Shown here: positions 9,255 through 19,895 of the stretch, piece by piece
How positions within the stretch are numbered: the stretch's first letter is position 1
Layout of the letters: the number at the start of each line of letters is the position of its first letter
Source of the DNA: Streptococcus sp.
GTDB lineage: Bacteria > Bacillota > Bacilli > Lactobacillales > Streptococcaceae
Length of the DNA stretch: 64,000 nt
Assembly: GCA_030527925.1 (NCBI GenBank)
Contig: JAUMZW010000005.1
Coordinates: 81,969 to 145,968, forward strand
Reading direction: 5' to 3'
Notes under the pieces: generated by a model
Seen by the model: the letters and a program-made list of their open reading frames with translations, nothing else
What the model was told of the DNA's origin: nothing
Databases searched by the model: none
Position numbers and translations under genes: made by a program

Positions 9255-9680
9255 TTAGTCAGTTACTGTGAATCCCATAGAACGAGCAGTACCTTCAATC
9301 ATACGCATTGCAGATTCAACAGATGCAGCGTTTAAGTCTGGCATTTTAGTTTCAGCAATTTCTTGTACTTGTGCACGAGTAACTGTTGCAACTTTAGTTT
9401 TGTTAGGCGTACCTGAACCTTTCTCAACACCTGCAGCTTTTTTCAATAGAACAGCAGCTGGTGGAGTTTTAGTTACAAATTCAAATGATTTATCCTCATA
9501 TACAGAGATAACTACTGGGATAATCATACCAGCTTGATCAGCTGTACGAGCGTTAAATTCTTTAGTGAATCCCATGATATTGATTCCTGCTTGACCAAGT
9601 GCTGGTCCAACTGGTGGAGCTGGTGTAGCTTTACCAGCAGGAATTTGAAGTTTAACAATTTTTTCGACTTTCTTAGCCAT
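9255..9680 (-). CDS. rplK: 50S ribosomal protein L11
   Basis: A 141-residue protein of standard L11 length. The N-terminal domain shows [18 protein letters not shown] and [10 protein letters not shown], the C-terminal rRNA-binding domain [12 protein letters not shown] and KMPDLNA. It forms the base of the L7/L12 stalk and is needed for stringent-response signalling. First gene of rplK-rplA, with a strong RBS (AGGAGG) and a folded leader. Confidence 0.98.
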   Translation of the reverse strand: MAKKVEKIVKLQIPAGKATPAPPVGPALGQAGINIMGFTKEFNARTADQAGMIIPVVISVYEDKSFEFVTKTPPAAVLLKKAAGVEKGSGTPNKTKVATVTRAQVQEIAETKMPDLNAASVESAMRMIEGTARSMGFTVTD

Positions 9681-9697
9681 TTTAAAAATCCTCCTGT

Positions 9698-9736
9698 TGT
9701 GGTTCTTTCGGTAATTAAGAATTTTTACCTCCCACA
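9698..9736 (-). promoter_or_regulatory. candidate L1 autoregulatory leader of rplK
   Basis: In the rplK leader TGTGG (minus, 9732-9736) pairs with CCACA (9698-9702), enclosing GGTAA/TTACC (9725-9729 with 9710-9714). The fold ends four bases upstream of the RBS. Leader-encoded L1-binding structures are known for rplKA operons in many bacteria; assignment here is by position and shape only. Confidence 0.45.
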
Positions 9737-9900
9737 GATATGCTAAATAGCATACTTATAAAGTATATCCTTTTTACAAATAAAAAGCAACTCATTTCCC
9801 TCATTTTTTATAATCTACCTAGAATTTTTTATATTCTTATAAAATCATATAATCATTTAAAAGATTTTGAAGAATTACAAAAAGAATATAAGTCCCATCC

Positions 9901-9935
9901 TTTACAAGCTAGTTGTTTCGTTATAAAATAGTCTT
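9901..9935 (+). promoter_or_regulatory. leaderless promoter of the DUF3397-like gene
   Basis: TTTACA (9901-9906), a 17-base spacer and TAAAAT (9924-9929) are followed by only 6 bases before the ATG, so transcription should start at the A of ATG. No RBS is present. The 19 bases from the -10 box on are identical at murE. Confidence 0.65.
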
Positions 9936-10286
9936 ATGATAATCTTTAAATTAATTGCAATTCTTTTTCTTATTTTTACACCTTTTTTTTCACAAATTAT
10001 TGTAAAAGCTTTTGGATTGAAGCGTGTTAAAATTCGTTTTTTAGACCTCGCATTTGTCTTTTATTTTTTGGAATTTATTTTAATCATTTCCCATTTTTCG
10101 CTTGAATTTCTACTTCCTTACTATTTTCTCTTTTTATCAGTAATATCACTTGTTATTAGCATATTACAAGTGAAAAAAAATAAGGAATTTACTTATAAAG
10201 GCTTTTTCAAAGTTTTTTGGAGAATTGGTTTTTTTTATTCACTGCTTGCTTATTTTTCATTAGTAATAACATTATTTGTTATTTAA
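9936..10286 (+). CDS. small four-helix membrane protein, DUF3397-like
   Basis: A 116-residue, Phe/Ile/Leu-rich protein with four predicted membrane helices (about 3-22, 33-55, 60-80 and 93-115). A basic loop (KKNKEFTYK) lies between helices 3 and 4. Size and topology fit the DUF3397 family of streptococci, but I recognise no motif that proves it. It starts at the predicted transcription start (leaderless), with no Shine-Dalgarno sequence. It is convergent with ftsK and shares its terminator. Function unknown. Confidence 0.65.
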   Translation: MIIFKLIAILFLIFTPFFSQIIVKAFGLKRVKIRFLDLAFVFYFLEFILIISHFSLEFLLPYYFLFLSVISLVISILQVKKNKEFTYKGFFKVFWRIGFFYSLLAYFSLVITLFVI

Positions 10287-10302
10287 ACTATCCCTCTATA
10301 GT

Positions 10303-10344
10303 AATAAAAACCCTTATTTCATTTTTGAAATAAGGGTTTTTATT
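10303..10344. terminator. bidirectional terminator between the DUF3397-like gene and ftsK
   Basis: An 18-base perfect inverted repeat (AATAAAAACCCTTATTTC) with a 6-base loop and A/T tracts on both sides. It serves both convergent genes and overlaps the ftsK stop codon. Confidence 0.92.
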
Positions 10345-12700
10345 ATTGTTTACTCATTAATACTCGTCTTGGTTTAGTCCCTTCTGCAGGTCCTATGACT
10401 CCTGCTTCTTCTAACTCTTCCATTAACCGAGTTGCTCGGTTAAAACCAACTGATAAACGACGTTGTATCATTGAAGCACTTGCCTTTTGCGTTTCTAAAA
10501 CCAATTGCTTAGCTTCTTCAAATAAAGGATCTCCTTGTTGGCTTGTATTCTCTGTCCCATCCTCTGCTTCGACAATATCACCTGGATCAAAATTATCATC
10601 GTAATCAGCCTCAGATTGTGCTTTTATGTAATTCACAATCCGTTCAACATCATTATCAGATATAAAAGAGCCTTGTAATCTAATAGGATGATTTTCTGTT
10701 ATGGGTTTAAAAAGCATATCTCCACGTCCTAAAAGCTTTTCAGCACCATTTTCATCTAAAATTGTTCGACTATCAGTTCCACTTGAAACAGCAAAGGCAA
10801 TTCTTGAAGGAACATTTGCTTTTATTAGACCAGAAATAACATCTACTGAAGGTCTTTGTGTCGCTAAAATCATATGTATTCCCGCTGCACGTGCTTTTTG
10901 TCCTAAACGAATAATCGCATTTTCAACTTCTTTACTAGCAACCATCATTAAGTCTGCCAATTCATCTACAATGACAACAATTATTGGTAAGGGAATTTGT
11001 TTTTCTTGAGAATTTTTATTATAATCATAAATTTTTTGATTATAATTTTCAATATTTCTTACACCAAATTTACTAAACAGTTCATACCTGTTCTCCATCT
11101 CGTCAACAACTTTCTGTAATGCTTTACTAGCCTTTCTAGGATTAGTCACCACAGGAATAAGTAAATGTGGAATATCATTATAAACAGATAACTCAACCAT
11201 CTTAGGATCAATCATAAGAAATTTAACTTGATCTGGTTTTGCCTTCATTAAAATACTAGCAATAATACCATTAACTGCAACAGACTTTCCTGAACCTGTG
11301 GAACCAGCTACAAGTAAATGTGGCATCCTTGTTAAATCAAATGTTTTTACACTACCATTAACAGCTTTTCCCAATGGGATTTCTAAAAGATTTTGAGGAC
11401 TTGTTTTTGATTGTTCCCAGAGTTCTCTAAATGAAACAGTAGCTACCTCTGAATTAGGAACTTCAATACCAACTAATGACTTACCTGGGATGGGAGCTTC
11501 AATACGGACATCCTTAGATGCTAATGCCAATGCTAAATCATCTGCTAAATTGGAAATTCGATTAACACGAATACCAACAGCAGGTTTTACTTCATATTTT
11601 GTTACTGAAGGTCCAATCTCTGCTCGCTCAACCTTAACATCAATTCCAAAACTCTTAAAAGTATCTTCTAACAAAATGATATTTTTTCTTACCAGATACT
11701 TCTCTTTACTTTGTCCTTTTGATTTATCTGGTGCAAACAATGTAATACTGGGGAGCTTATAATGAAGATTTTTTAAAGAAGGTTCTTTTTCTTCTACTTT
11801 TTGAACAGTTTTTTCCGTTTCTATTAGACGAACGGTTTCCTTTTCATCATCAAATAGGTTATCATCTAAATCATAGATGATTTCCTCATCTGTATCAGAC
11901 AGGCCACCCATATTTTCAGAAAAATAATCTATTTCATCAACAATTTCTCCAGTTTCATAATCAACTATGACATGATTAGGCTTGTTTTCATCACTCACCT
12001 CAATAACATTTGAAGTAAGTTCTTCTTTTTCTAATTTATTTGCTTCATCTGATAATCGTCTTTTTTCTCTTTTTAAAAATCGCTTTTGTCTAGAAATTTC
12101 AATTTTTTCTTGAAACCATTGCATACCTATCGATATAAAATGAATAATGTCTGTCATTTCCCATGGACTCATCAAATAGCATCCTAGTAAAATAAAAATG
12201 CCACCAATCATAAATGAACCAATATTAGAAAAAAGAAAAGCGATTGGTGTATAAATTAATGCACCTAGATAACCACCACCTACGAAATGTGAAACTTTTA
12301 AATGTATCAAGTCAGCTAATAAAAGCTGTGTGGTCATCGAAAAAACAGGCTTATCTTTTAGGGCTGGATTGGAAAATAAAATTGCATGCCATTCAATCAA
12401 CAAACCTATAAATGTGGTGACAAAACCAAAAACTAAACCATCATATTTATTTAATTTTTTAAACCCAACTAAATAAATCAATACCGAAATCATAGCAGGA
12501 TAGGCTAAACCACCGACTAAGATACGAATAATATTATAAAGCGTAATCCCAAATTTACCCAATCTGATCATAGCAAAGAAAAAAATAAAGAAGAAAATAA
12601 CGCTTATCATTAAGCGTTTAACTGCTTTTTGTTGTTCAATTTCTTTTTTGGTTAGCTTCTTTGTAGACCTTTTCTGATTCTTAACTTGTTTTTTTCCCAT
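10343..12700 (-). CDS. ftsK: DNA translocase FtsK
   Basis: A 785-residue septal DNA pump. The N-terminus has a basic stretch and four membrane helices (about residues 28-180). A charged linker rich in Glu/Asp follows, then the RecA-like motor with Walker A GSTGSGKS near residue 450 and Walker [12 protein letters not shown] near 575. The C-terminal gamma winged-helix ([28 protein letters not shown]) reads polar DNA motifs. Length and order are typical of SpoIIIE/FtsK of streptococci. It has no Shine-Dalgarno sequence; a TGCTATAAT extended -10 box ends 6 bases before the ATG, so the mRNA should be leaderless. Confidence 0.95.
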   Translation of the reverse strand: MGKKQVKNQKRSTKKLTKKEIEQQKAVKRLMISVIFFFIFFFAMIRLGKFGITLYNIIRILVGGLAYPAMISVLIYLVGFKKLNKYDGLVFGFVTTFIGLLIEWHAILFSNPALKDKPVFSMTTQLLLADLIHLKVSHFVGGGYLGALIYTPIAFLFSNIGSFMIGGIFILLGCYLMSPWEMTDIIHFISIGMQWFQEKIEISRQKRFLKREKRRLSDEANKLEKEELTSNVIEVSDENKPNHVIVDYETGEIVDEIDYFSENMGGLSDTDEEIIYDLDDNLFDDEKETVRLIETEKTVQKVEEKEPSLKNLHYKLPSITLFAPDKSKGQSKEKYLVRKNIILLEDTFKSFGIDVKVERAEIGPSVTKYEVKPAVGIRVNRISNLADDLALALASKDVRIEAPIPGKSLVGIEVPNSEVATVSFRELWEQSKTSPQNLLEIPLGKAVNGSVKTFDLTRMPHLLVAGSTGSGKSVAVNGIIASILMKAKPDQVKFLMIDPKMVELSVYNDIPHLLIPVVTNPRKASKALQKVVDEMENRYELFSKFGVRNIENYNQKIYDYNKNSQEKQIPLPIIVVIVDELADLMMVASKEVENAIIRLGQKARAAGIHMILATQRPSVDVISGLIKANVPSRIAFAVSSGTDSRTILDENGAEKLLGRGDMLFKPITENHPIRLQGSFISDNDVERIVNYIKAQSEADYDDNFDPGDIVEAEDGTENTSQQGDPLFEEAKQLVLETQKASASMIQRRLSVGFNRATRLMEELEEAGVIGPAEGTKPRRVLMSKQ

Positions 12701-12715
12701 AATTTTATTATAGCA
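12701..12715 (-). promoter_or_regulatory. leaderless extended -10 promoter of ftsK
   Basis: Minus-strand TGCTATAAT (12707-12715) is an extended -10 element. Only AAAATT separates it from the ATG, which places the start point on the A of the start codon. Confidence 0.6.
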
Positions 12716-12781
12716 TGTTTTACAGTTTTCAGTAATTTCAACTTTTGTGATAAAATAATATCAGACACAGGAGGAAACTTT

Positions 12782-13552
12782 ATGAAAAAACGTATCGGCT
12801 TATCTATTATACTTTTATCTTGCTTATTTTTAGGAGCTTGCCAGCAAATGGATAAAGCAATTAAAGGAGAAGATTATGTCGCATCAAGTCAAGCAAAAAA
12901 GGAACAAGAAAAATTACTACAAGCAGATAGCAACTCTTTTCCTCAACTCAATAAAAAAGTGGGAAAAAATGAGGCAGAGGTTATTATGCACACTTCCAAA
13001 GGTGATGTCACAATCAAGTTATTCCCAAAATATGCACCTTTAGCTAGTGAAAATTTCCTAACACATGCAAAAAACAATTATTATAACGGTCTTAGTTTTC
13101 ATCGAGTTATCTCAGACTTTATGATTCAAGGAGGAGATCCTAAGGGAGATGGAACTGGTGGTGAATCAATTTGGCACGATAAAGACAGTAGTAAAGATTC
13201 AGGTAAAGGCTTTGTCAATGAAGTCTCACCATATCTCTATAACATTAGAGGGGCACTCGCGATGGCTAATGCAGGAGCAAACACAAATGGTAGCCAATTC
13301 TTTATTAACCAAAATAGTAAAGACCAATCACAATCAACTTCTGAAAATGCTTATCCAAAAGCCATCATTAAAGCTTATAAATCAGGAGGAAATCCTAGCT
13401 TAGATGGAGACTATACTGTCTTTGGACAAGTCATTGATGGGATGAGTGTAGTTGATGACATTGCCAAAACTCCAGTAGACGATAACGATAAACCAACAGA
13501 AAATGTGACAATAATTTCAATAGATATTATAAAAGACTATTCGTTTAAATAA
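12782..13552 (+). CDS. cyclophilin-type peptidyl-prolyl isomerase lipoprotein
   Basis: The best start is ATG 12782, right behind AGGAGGAAACTTT, giving 256 residues; the open frame extends further upstream but without signals. The signal peptide ends in a lipobox, LFLGAC, so the protein is anchored outside the membrane. The cyclophilin domain (about residues 60-250) shows SFHRVISDFMIQGGDP and AMANAGANTNGSQFFI, the catalytic and ligand-binding motifs. It probably helps secreted proteins fold. In pyogenic streptococci this gene lies beside mtsABC, as it does here in convergent orientation. Confidence 0.93.
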   Translation: MKKRIGLSIILLSCLFLGACQQMDKAIKGEDYVASSQAKKEQEKLLQADSNSFPQLNKKVGKNEAEVIMHTSKGDVTIKLFPKYAPLASENFLTHAKNNYYNGLSFHRVISDFMIQGGDPKGDGTGGESIWHDKDSSKDSGKGFVNEVSPYLYNIRGALAMANAGANTNGSQFFINQNSKDQSQSTSENAYPKAIIKAYKSGGNPSLDGDYTVFGQVIDGMSVVDDIAKTPVDDNDKPTENVTIISIDIIKDYSFK

Positions 13553-13591
13553 AAATAAAGCACAGTTGAATAAATCAACTGTGTTTTATTT
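13553..13591. terminator. bidirectional terminator between cyclophilin gene and mtsC
   Basis: AAATAAAGCACAGTTGA and a near-perfect complement around a short loop, with A/T tracts on both sides; it overlaps the mtsC stop codon. Confidence 0.85.
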
Positions 13592-14410
13592 AATTCTCAT
13601 TTTTAAGGATGAAAACATAAAACAAATTGTAAAAACAACAGTTAAGGTTAAAACAATGCTGGAACCAGCTGCAATATTAAATGTGTATCCAAGATATAAA
13701 CCAACAACAGATGTTAATGCTCCTATAGTTGAAGAAACAACAATCATTGTCTTTAAATTCTTTACAAATAAATATGCAGTAGCTGCTGGTGTAATAAGCA
13801 TTGCAACAATTAAAATTGTCCCTACACTTTGCATAGCTGTCACAGCTACTAAGGTTAGTAATCCCATTAAAAGATAATGATAAAATTGAACCTTATAGCC
13901 CATTGTTTTTGCTAAAACAGCATCAAAAGAAGTTAACTCTAATTCCTTATAATAACAAACAATAACCACTAGCACAATTACCGCAACCAAAACTGTTAAC
14001 CATTTATCAATATCTTGAACAGCAAGAATATTACCAAATAAAATATGAAATAAGTCTGTCGAACTATTAGCTACTCCAATCAAAATGACTCCTAAGGCTA
14101 AAAAAGAGCTAAAAGTTATCCCTATAGCTGTATCAGCTTTAATAATACTGTTTTCTTTGATATAGGTTATGGTGACTGAGGCAAGTAGACCAAAAATAAT
14201 AGCTCCAACAAAAAAATTAACCCCTAGAATAAATGATAATGCTACACCTGGTAAAACAGCATGTGAAATGGCATCTCCCATTAACGATAGAGAGCGCAAA
14301 ATGATGAAACACCCTACAGCGCCTGAAACAATCCCTATTATCAGAGCTGTAAAGACAGCATTTTGTAAAAAATGATAATGACTTAGGCCGTAAAAAAATT
14401 TAAGAAACAC
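13586..14410 (-). CDS. mtsC: manganese/iron ABC transporter permease
   Basis: A permease of the ABC-3 family (ZnuB/PsaC-like) with about eight membrane helices. It shows GAVGCFIILRSLSLMGDAISHAVLPG near the N-terminus, the usual coupling and metal-path region. I prefer the GTG start at 14408-14410 (274 residues), because GGAGGTGG lies just upstream; the longer frame starting at 14443 overlaps mtsB by 44 bases and has no RBS. With MtsB and MtsA it forms an Mn/Fe importer. Last gene of mtsA-mtsB-mtsC. Confidence 0.92.
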   Translation of the reverse strand: MFLKFFYGLSHYHFLQNAVFTALIIGIVSGAVGCFIILRSLSLMGDAISHAVLPGVALSFILGVNFFVGAIIFGLLASVTITYIKENSIIKADTAIGITFSSFLALGVILIGVANSSTDLFHILFGNILAVQDIDKWLTVLVAVIVLVVIVCYYKELELTSFDAVLAKTMGYKVQFYHYLLMGLLTLVAVTAMQSVGTILIVAMLITPAATAYLFVKNLKTMIVVSSTIGALTSVVGLYLGYTFNIAAGSSIVLTLTVVFTICFMFSSLKMRIK

Positions 14411-15122
14411 TATCTCCACCTCCAATAAATAATGTATCACCATAAGCTTTTTTTAAATTAACAGGGGTAAAAACCGCTTTTGTATCACCATAAACAATCA
14501 AATTTTTATTAAGAATAATAAGTTTATCAAAATAGTAGCCTACCTTACTTAAATCATGATGAACAACCAAAATCATTTTCCCTTGTTGGCATAACTCTGT
14601 TAACAAATTTACTATGATCTGTTCACTAACAGAATCAATACCAACAAAAGGTTCATCTAAAAACAGATAATCTAAATCTTGTATAAGACACCTCGCAACT
14701 AGCATCCGTTGAAATTGCCCCCCAGACAAGGCTTTTATAGAACGATTCTTATACTCAAGTAATCCTACCCTATCTAGTACCTCATCAACCTTTTTCCAAT
14801 CACTTTTTTTCAAATAGCGAAATAAACCGACCTTCTTATACAAACCCTGTGATACACAATTAGAAACCGTCATCGGAAAGTCGTTATCAATAGCAGATTT
14901 TTGTTCAACATAGGCAATACTTCCACCTACATGATTTTTATCCGAAATTACAATTTTGCCGGTATGGGGAATTAAGTTCAATGTCGCTTTCATTAAAGTA
15001 GATTTTCCTGCTCCATTTGGACCTATAATCCCAATAATATGTCCCTTTTCTAGCTGTAAACTGATAGAATCCAAAGCTAGTCCTGTCTCATAACTAACTG
15101 ATAAATCTTTTATATCAATCAT
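14400..15122 (-). CDS. mtsB: manganese/iron ABC transporter ATP-binding protein
   Basis: A 240-residue ABC ATPase: Walker A GPNGAGKS near residue 35, signature LSGGQFQRM near 137, Walker B DYLFLDEPF near 157 and the switch His in VVHHD near 190. It powers metal import through MtsC. It sits between mtsA and mtsC with a small overlap to mtsC, so the three genes form one operon. Confidence 0.95.
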   Translation of the reverse strand: MIDIKDLSVSYETGLALDSISLQLEKGHIIGIIGPNGAGKSTLMKATLNLIPHTGKIVISDKNHVGGSIAYVEQKSAIDNDFPMTVSNCVSQGLYKKVGLFRYLKKSDWKKVDEVLDRVGLLEYKNRSIKALSGGQFQRMLVARCLIQDLDYLFLDEPFVGIDSVSEQIIVNLLTELCQQGKMILVVHHDLSKVGYYFDKLIILNKNLIVYGDTKAVFTPVNLKKAYGDTLFIGGGDSVS

Positions 15123-15148
15123 TTCATTTCCTCTTCACTCAAACATCT

Positions 15149-16081
15149 TTACTGAGATAACCCTTCTGCAATTTTTTCTAAATTCCATTTCATCATTGTA
15201 TAGTAGCTATCTCCTTCATCACCTTTTTTAGCAATTGAATCTGTAAAAATTTTAGAATATATCGGTATCCCTGTTTCTTTAGAAACAGATTTCATAGGTC
15301 TATCATCTACACTAGACTCAATAAATAATGCACTAGGTTTTAACTTATTTAACTTTTCAACCAAATCAGTAATTTGACTAGGTGTTCCTTCTTCCTCAGT
15401 ATTAATTTCCCATATATACGCTGACGGTATATCATAGGCTTTTGAAAAATACTTAAAGCAACCCTCACTTGTCACAATTAATTTTTTTGACGAATCAATT
15501 GTATTAAATTTTGTCTTAGCTTGTTCATCTAGCTCTCGTAATTTCTTTAGATAGTCTTTACTGCGTTGTTCATAAAAACTTTTATGCCTACTATCCTTCT
15601 CAGATAGTAATTTAGTAATATTCTTTACATAGATAATCCCATTTTCTAGATTTAACCAAGCATGTGGATCTTCTTTCCCTTTTTCATTTTTTCCTTCCAA
15701 GTAAATAACATCAATCCCTTTACTTATAGCAAAATAATCCCTATCTTCTTTTTTATTCGCATTTTTTACTAATTTTGTAAACCAAGCATTACCACCAGTT
15801 TCTAAATTTACTCCGTTATAAAAAATCAAATCAGCTTCACTCGTTTTCTCAACGTCTTCGGGCAAAGGCTCATACTCATGCGGATCTTTTCCCACTGGTA
15901 CAATACTATGCAAATTAATTTTATTTCCCGCAATTTCTTTTGTCATATCAGCTAAAATCGAATTTGTAACTACAACATTTAACTTTCTATCAGAACTAGC
16001 AGATTTCATCTGAGAACGACAACCAACTAATACTATTACAAATAACATCATAATAATAACTAAAAATTTTTTGAATTTCAT
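15149..16081 (-). CDS. mtsA: metal-binding lipoprotein of the Mts transporter
   Basis: A 310-residue cluster A-1 (LraI/PsaA-like) solute-binding lipoprotein. The signal peptide ends in the lipobox VLVGC. The four expected metal ligands are visible: His in [10 protein letters not shown], His in KEDPHAWLN, Glu in [11 protein letters not shown] and Asp in KIFTDSIA. This set binds Mn(II) or Fe(II), less often Zn(II). First gene of mtsABC, with RBS AAAGGAGA and a TTGACA promoter. A palindrome just downstream of the start point is a likely MtsR site. Confidence 0.93.
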   Translation of the reverse strand: MKFKKFLVIIMMLFVIVLVGCRSQMKSASSDRKLNVVVTNSILADMTKEIAGNKINLHSIVPVGKDPHEYEPLPEDVEKTSEADLIFYNGVNLETGGNAWFTKLVKNANKKEDRDYFAISKGIDVIYLEGKNEKGKEDPHAWLNLENGIIYVKNITKLLSEKDSRHKSFYEQRSKDYLKKLRELDEQAKTKFNTIDSSKKLIVTSEGCFKYFSKAYDIPSAYIWEINTEEEGTPSQITDLVEKLNKLKPSALFIESSVDDRPMKSVSKETGIPIYSKIFTDSIAKKGDEGDSYYTMMKWNLEKIAEGLSQ

Positions 16082-16101
16082 AAAGTCTCCTTTTTATTTT
16101 T

Positions 16102-16117
16102 GTTAAGTATGCTTAAC
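16102..16117. promoter_or_regulatory. candidate MtsR operator
   Basis: GTTAAGTATGCTTAAC is a 6-4-6 palindrome placed between the predicted mtsA start point and its RBS. Its position and TTAAG/CTTAA arms resemble sites of DtxR/SloR-type regulators in streptococci, and mtsR is the divergent neighbour. Confidence 0.65.
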
Positions 16118-16126
16118 TTTTATTTT

Positions 16127-16155
16127 AGGATATCCTTTTTTTATTTTTTTGTCAA
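16127..16155 (-). promoter_or_regulatory. mtsA promoter
   Basis: A perfect minus-strand TTGACA (16150-16155), a 17-base spacer of A-rich sequence and TATCCT (16127-16132). Confidence 0.6.
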
Positions 16156-16196
16156 TACTATATTAGTTTTTGTTATAATAAAAGTAAGGAGAAATC

Positions 16197-16844
16197 ATGA
16201 CCCCAAATAAAGAAGATTATTTAAAATGTATACACGAACTGACAGAAACACATGAAAAGTTAACGAATAAAAAAATAGCAGAAATGATGGCTGTTTCCCC
16301 ACCTGCTACTTCTGAAATGCTTAAAAAATTAATAACTGATAATCTCATTGTTAAAGACAAAGAATTAGGCTACTATTTGACTAAACAAGGTCTACTGCTT
16401 GTTTCTGAACTTGTCAGAAAACATCGAATTATTGAAATATTTTTAGTCAATCACCTTCACTACTCTATCAAAGAAACACATGAAGAAGCTGAAGTCCTTG
16501 AGCACACTGTATCTACCAACTTTATTGACAAGTTAGAAGCTAGTCTTAACTTTCCAAAATTTTGTCCCCATGGAGGGACTATTCCTCAAAAAGGAGAGTT
16601 TTTAATTGAAAAAAATCATATCAGACTATCTCAAATAAAACTTTTAGGTACGTATACTATAAAACGTGTTATTGACAATATTGACCTCTTACAATATCTT
16701 GATAAACATGACCTATCTATAGGACAAAACGTCTCTCTAACTGCTATAGATTCTTATGCTATGACCTATACTTTAACTTATAATAATAAAGAACTAAGCA
16801 TCCCTGAAAATATTGCAAAACAAATTTTTGTCAAAGCAATTTAA
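16197..16844 (+). CDS. mtsR: DtxR-family metalloregulator
   Basis: A 215-residue DtxR/MntR-type repressor. The N-terminal winged helix (KKIAEMMAVSPPATSEMLKKL, about residues 25-45) is followed by the metal-binding and dimerisation domain with HRIIEIFL, ETHEEAEVLEH and CPHG, then an SH3-like FeoA-type tail from about residue 145. It is divergent from mtsABC and most likely represses it when Mn or Fe is plentiful. TATAAT and AAGGAGAAATC precede the ATG. Confidence 0.93.
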   Translation: MTPNKEDYLKCIHELTETHEKLTNKKIAEMMAVSPPATSEMLKKLITDNLIVKDKELGYYLTKQGLLLVSELVRKHRIIEIFLVNHLHYSIKETHEEAEVLEHTVSTNFIDKLEASLNFPKFCPHGGTIPQKGEFLIEKNHIRLSQIKLLGTYTIKRVIDNIDLLQYLDKHDLSIGQNVSLTAIDSYAMTYTLTYNNKELSIPENIAKQIFVKAI

Positions 16845-16896
16845 AAGAACGCTACCTATCATTCTTCCATAGAATAATGATAGGTAGCGTTCTTTT
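16843..16896. terminator. bidirectional terminator between mtsR and mtnN
   Basis: A 21-base perfect inverted repeat beginning AAAAGAACGCTACCTATC, with a 12-base loop and T-runs on both strands. Among the strongest terminators in the window. Confidence 0.95.
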
Positions 16897-16915
16897 ATCG
16901 TTATCATTAAGAATC

Positions 16916-17605
16916 TTATAATATCTCTAAAAACTTTAATAATACTTGAGCAGACTGTTGACCAGCTTGAATGATGAATTCATCAAATGTGATATTAGCA
17001 TCATGTTCAGCTGTATCACTCATTGCACGAACAACCATACAAGGTATGTTTAACGAATAGCAGGCTTGAGCAATAGCTGCTCCTTCCATTTCTACAGCTA
17101 AGACTTCTGGAAAATGCTTTTTGATTTGATCAATTTTATCTTGACCAGCAATAAAACTATCTCCTGTTGTGATTAAACCTATTTTATAAGTTTTATGATT
17201 CCGTTCTAATGCTTCTTTAAATATTGAAACAAACTGTTCACTAGTTTTAAAATAAAGAGGTTGTGCAGACATTTGGCCATAAGCATAACCAAAAGCAGTT
17301 AAGTCAACATCATGATAGGCTAGACAATTTGCAATGACAATATCCCCAATTTCCAAGTCTTTTGCAACTGCTCCAGCAGAACCAGTATTAATAATAGCTT
17401 CAACTGAAAAAGAATTTACTAAGACGGCAACACTCATAGCAGACATCACCTTACCTACACCAGACTGAACCAACACAAGTTCATGACCTGAAATCCTACC
17501 TGTGTAATACGTGTGACCTAAAATCACAGATTCTTTTAAATTAGGTACAGCTTGTTTCAAAAGCTGTAATTCCTGCTCCATTGCAGCAATAATTCCAATT
17601 TTCAT
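16916..17605 (-). CDS. mtnN: 5'-methylthioadenosine/S-adenosylhomocysteine nucleosidase
   Basis: A 229-residue enzyme that cleaves adenine from MTA and SAH, recycling the products of SAM use and feeding AI-2 synthesis. It begins MKIGIIAAMEQELQLL, the family start with the catalytic Glu; VEMEGAAIAQ holds the ribose-binding Met-Glu and MSDTAEHDA the catalytic Asp. Two ATGs are adjacent; the second (17603-17605) has better spacing to GAGG. Last gene of glmU-nudix-macP-mtnN. Confidence 0.95.
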   Translation of the reverse strand: MKIGIIAAMEQELQLLKQAVPNLKESVILGHTYYTGRISGHELVLVQSGVGKVMSAMSVAVLVNSFSVEAIINTGSAGAVAKDLEIGDIVIANCLAYHDVDLTAFGYAYGQMSAQPLYFKTSEQFVSIFKEALERNHKTYKIGLITTGDSFIAGQDKIDQIKKHFPEVLAVEMEGAAIAQACYSLNIPCMVVRAMSDTAEHDANITFDEFIIQAGQQSAQVLLKFLEIL

Positions 17606-17614
17606 CATTAACCT

Positions 17615-17887
17615 CTATAGTTTTATAATAGCATAGACCAATAGTACAAGTAGACAAACAACAACAAATAAAATAAGATTTAATTTCTTCTGAAACTCAT
17701 TGCGCTTACTATTTTCAAGACGGCGACTCTTATAAGGAATTTCAGATTCATCTCGTTCAAAAGATTCATATTCGGATGCTGTTGAACCTATGACTGGTAA
17801 AACTTTGGTTTCTTCCAAATCATACTCTGATGGATTCTTATATTTAGATTTTGCAATGATTTCATCAGTTAATAAGGGTTTTCCCAT
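17615..17887 (-). CDS. macP: MacP-like activator of cell-wall synthase PBP2a
   Basis: A 90-residue protein with a charged cytoplasmic N-terminal part and one C-terminal membrane helix (about residues 70-88). It starts MGKPLLTDEII. In Streptococcus pneumoniae the gene between the glmU-adjacent nudix gene and mtnN encodes MacP, a small membrane protein phosphorylated by StkP that activates the class A PBP2a. Position, length and topology match here, and Thr residues near 28 could be the kinase target. Assignment rests on synteny and shape more than on a motif. Confidence 0.7.
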   Translation of the reverse strand: MGKPLLTDEIIAKSKYKNPSEYDLEETKVLPVIGSTASEYESFERDESEIPYKSRRLENSKRNEFQKKLNLILFVVVCLLVLLVYAIIKL

Positions 17888-17889
17888 TC

Positions 17890-18441
17890 TTATTTTCCTC
17901 CAAAATGAAGACCATAATACTGAATTGCCATAATTGTTTTTGCATCTTTAATTGTGCCATTTTCTACCATACCTAAGCACGTTTCATAGTCTAATTCATA
18001 AAGCTCAATTACTTCATCATCATCCATTGGTAATGGATGATCAACTTTATAAATATCTTTTGCTAAATATAATTTTATTTTTTCATTACAAAAGCCAATT
18101 GAGGTGTAAAACTCATATAAGAAAGTTAGTTCTCCAGTATAATCCGTCTCCTCTTCTAACTCCCTAAGAGCTGCTTCTTTTTCACTACCAGACTCACCGA
18201 CTTCTAACTTTCCAGCTGGAATTTCAAACGAGACATCCTCTATTGCCTTACGATATTGTTTAACAAGAATAATCTTATTGTCAGATGTGACAGGTAAAAT
18301 AGCAACTGCTCCATTATGAAAAACCAATTCACGCTTAGAGTGTCCTAACCCATTTGGTAATTCAACATCATCAATAGCAACTGTAAAAATATGACCTTTA
18401 AAAATTTCTTCACGATGTATGGTCTTTTCTTCAAAATCCAT
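17890..18441 (-). CDS. Nudix hydrolase, ADP-ribose pyrophosphatase type
   Basis: A 183-residue Nudix enzyme. The Nudix box is intact: GKLEVGESGSEKEAALRELE followed by EET (about residues 77-99). The N-terminal beta domain (TIHREEIFKGHIFTVAIDDV) is typical of ADP-ribose pyrophosphatases (NudF-like), which split ADP-ribose to AMP and ribose phosphate. It lies between glmU and macP with gaps under 12 bases. Confidence 0.88.
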   Translation of the reverse strand: MDFEEKTIHREEIFKGHIFTVAIDDVELPNGLGHSKRELVFHNGAVAILPVTSDNKIILVKQYRKAIEDVSFEIPAGKLEVGESGSEKEAALRELEEETDYTGELTFLYEFYTSIGFCNEKIKLYLAKDIYKVDHPLPMDDDEVIELYELDYETCLGMVENGTIKDAKTIMAIQYYGLHFGGK

Positions 18442-18450
18442 AATAACTCC

Positions 18451-19833
<1,383 letters not shown>

Positions 19834-19895
19834 TCATACATTCCTATCTTATAAATCTTTTCTATTATATCACAAATTGAGTCAGACTTCTTGAC

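Noticed and set aside
9740..9931. 63-codon plus-strand ORF upstream of the DUF3397-like gene
   Set aside because: It has no RBS, lies opposite the rplK leader and contains the promoter of the next gene; composition looks like translated AT-rich intergenic DNA.
12686..12781. N-terminal extension of the cyclophilin to 288 residues
   Set aside because: It would overlap ftsK and place residues before the signal peptide; the ATG at 12782 has a perfect RBS.
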